Assembly: GCA_018715465.1 (NCBI GenBank)
Contig: DVLN01000208.1
Span: 1-6,643, forward strand
DNA length: 6,643 nucleotides
Direction of reading: 5' to 3'
Source of the DNA: Candidatus Faecivivens stercorigallinarum
Lineage (GTDB): Bacteria; Bacillota; Clostridia; Oscillospirales; Ruminococcaceae
Position numbers and translations under genes: made by a program. Within the stretch, counting starts at the first letter, position 1. Each line of letters starts with the position of its first letter. This document shows positions 5,236 through 6,643 of this stretch, one piece after another. Under the pieces are notes generated by a model. It saw only the letters and a list, made by a program, of their open reading frames with translations, did no database searches and was not told the DNA's origin.

Positions 5236-6621
5236 TTACGGCATGGTGATGATGGAATCACAGCATTTATAGTCGTTATCAATATTGTGGGCGATAAAGC
5301 GGGCCTTAAAATTCCGCTGGTTGCAGATGGCTTTCGGCGAACCGCCAGACACATCCAGATCTTCTGGAAGGACAAACTTGAGGCATTTCACCTTCACATC
5401 CCGACACCCCGGGTAGTAGTGGGCAGGAATGGTGATGGTTTTCATTCCACGCTGGTATTCAGTGCCGTTTTGATCCACTTCGGTGAGAATGGCCGCCAGC
5501 GCGACCCGCTTGCCGGGGCAGACGTTTTTCACCGTTACATCCAACTGCAAAATCCGGCCCAGGGACTCCAGATAGGTGTCACCCATGTCGATGACCACCG
5601 AATCCTGGCAGCCGTCAATCGTCAGATCCACCGGCACCGGACAGGGTTCTGGATGCACGACAATCCCACATTCCACTGTGACAGAAGGGGCGGGGAAAGT
5701 GACTGCGTTTCCCTCGTCATCCGAATAGGTGATGGACTGATTGACCAGTTTTTCGCCGGATCTGTTCGCGGTATGCTGAATATAAAACGCTAAAGATGCG
5801 CCTTCGTTGGCAGAAACACCCAGTTCAGGAATTTTCCATTGGATGGTATTTGGGTCAATCATCATTGCGGTTCCCTTGCTGGGTGGAGCAACACTGATGA
5901 TGACAAAATCAGGGTTGACGATCTCGTCGATCACAATGTTGGTAGCGCCTGTTTTGGAAATATTGGCGGCCAAATCCTTGAACAGCTCTTCCAAATCAGC
6001 ATCATCCGGCGTAACCGCCACATGGGAAGCATCTGGATCGGTGGCCCAATCGTTGAGGACGCTCACATCAATTCCATCGGCCCCAATCAAACCAATGCAG
6101 TAGATGATAATGCCCGACGCCCTTGCCGCCGCTGCAACCGGAGCCGGCGGCGGCCCGGCTGTGGTTTTCCCATCGGTAAACATGACAATCACCTTGGCAT
6201 TGGTTGAGAGCGGATCAAACAACTGTGAAGCCTTTGCAAATGCGTCTGCATGGTTGGTTGCACCATCCGCCACAAGGTCATCTACCGCACTCTTGAGCGT
6301 GTCTACTGAAGTGATCAGCTGGGTATCTGCCGAAGCAGTATCGGCAAAGCTGACAATGGCCATCCGGCTGCCGGAACCGATGTTTCCGTCAGGGGTACCG
6401 TCGGTCGCTTCATCTATAATATCAATAAAGGTTTTGGCACCCACTTTCATATTAGCAAGGGAGCTTCCCGCCATGCTTCCGGAGCGATCCAATACCAAAA
6501 CAATATCCGTTGGATTGATTAAAATGTCTGGAGAAGCAGAAAGGGCAAGTGTCACCTTTACCAATCCATCGCAGTCGATGCGATCCACATCGACCTGCTT
6601 ATTTGAACTCGTAACACCCAT
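5236..6621 (-). CDS. vWA-domain protein with intact MIDAS and Cys-rich C-terminal domain
   Basis: A 461-residue protein whose vWA domain spans about 36-220. The metal-ion-dependent adhesion site is complete: DRSGS (Asp45, Ser47, Ser49), Thr122 in GATNHADAF and Asp150 in MFTDGKTT. It should bind a divalent cation and a protein ligand. Residues about 225-318 look like a beta-sandwich of the sort found in surface proteins. The remainder to 461 is rich in Cys (318, 327, 338, 368, 406, 413, 433, 453, 454) and includes the stretch VLPEDLDVSGGSP. No signal peptide, membrane segment or sorting motif is seen, so it is cytoplasmic, exported by an unusual route, or assembled into a structure such as a spore layer. 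The start at 6621 has AGGAGG 7 bases upstream. The vWA assignment is firm; I do not recognise the C-terminal domain's function. It may be separate from, or work with, the FHA/PP2C module. Confidence 0.92.
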   Translation of the reverse strand: MGVTSSNKQVDVDRIDCDGLVKVTLALSASPDILINPTDIVLVLDRSGSMAGSSLANMKVGAKTFIDIIDEATDGTPDGNIGSGSRMAIVSFADTASADTQLITSVDTLKSAVDDLVADGATNHADAFAKASQLFDPLSTNAKVIVMFTDGKTTAGPPPAPVAAAARASGIIIYCIGLIGADGIDVSVLNDWATDPDASHVAVTPDDADLEELFKDLAANISKTGATNIVIDEIVNPDFVIISVAPPSKGTAMMIDPNTIQWKIPELGVSANEGASLAFYIQHTANRSGEKLVNQSITYSDDEGNAVTFPAPSVTVECGIVVHPEPCPVPVDLTIDGCQDSVVIDMGDTYLESLGRILQLDVTVKNVCPGKRVALAAILTEVDQNGTEYQRGMKTITIPAHYYPGCRDVKVKCLKFVLPEDLDVSGGSPKAICNQRNFKARFIAHNIDNDYKCCDSIITMP

Positions 6622-6628
6622 CGTATTG

Positions 6629-6634
6629 CCTCCT
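6629..6634 (-). promoter_or_regulatory. Ribosome binding site of the vWA gene
   Basis: A perfect AGGAGG 7 bases before ATG 6621 settles the start. The promoter lies beyond the right edge. Confidence 0.85.
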
Positions 6635-6643
6635 AATCATAAA

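Noticed and set aside
5218..5793. A 191-codon plus-strand frame
   Set aside because: It is antisense to the vWA gene C-terminus and shows no motif and no suitable ribosome binding site.
1..6643. CRISPR arrays, tRNA/rRNA genes, insertion sequences, att sites
   Set aside because: I see no regularly spaced repeats, no cloverleaf or rRNA-like sequence, no transposase and no terminal inverted repeats in the window.

Overview
The window looks like a piece of chromosome from a moderately GC-rich member of the Clostridia, probably Oscillospiraceae-like (inferred). The reasons are strong AGGAGG-type ribosome binding sites, S-layer-homology (SLH) domains on a secreted protein, and an FHA protein with an N-terminal Cys/His zinc-ribbon-like head of the kind common in clostridial Ser/Thr-phosphorylation modules. 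All supported genes lie on the minus strand, so transcription runs from right to left. The long plus-strand reading frames are antisense shadows.

In order of transcription: (1) 6621-5236, a 461-residue von Willebrand factor A (vWA) protein with a complete MIDAS metal site, no signal peptide and a Cys-rich tail. (2) A 302-base gap holding a probable promoter whose -35 box lies inside an 18-bp palindrome, then a structured leader. (3) 4933-3497, a 478-residue regulator with about twelve membrane segments and a C-terminal LuxR-type helix-turn-helix, closed by a clear intrinsic terminator at 3387-3356. (4) A short regulatory region with two near-identical 21-base direct repeats 33 bp apart and an AT-rich promoter. 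(5) 3203-1674, a secreted solute-binding protein (type 3) fused to three SLH domains. Its frame is intact except for one in-frame TAG at codon 40, between the signal peptide and the binding domain. (6) A 217-base gap with several inverted repeats and a possible 45-codon ORF. (7) 1456-917, an FHA-domain protein. (8) 913 to the left edge, a membrane-anchored PP2C phosphatase cut by the window.

FHA and PP2C are 3 bases apart and form an operon. Together they look like the reader and eraser of a Ser/Thr phosphorylation circuit; a kinase is expected beyond the left edge but is not visible. The membrane LuxR protein and the SBP-SLH protein are plausible regulator and target: the SBP gene has its own promoter with repeated upstream elements, and no ABC permease or ATPase is present to give the SBP an ordinary transport role. 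The vWA protein may be a further, separate unit. The most unusual items are the amber codon in an otherwise intact gene, the repeated element upstream of that gene, and the palindrome over the regulator's promoter.
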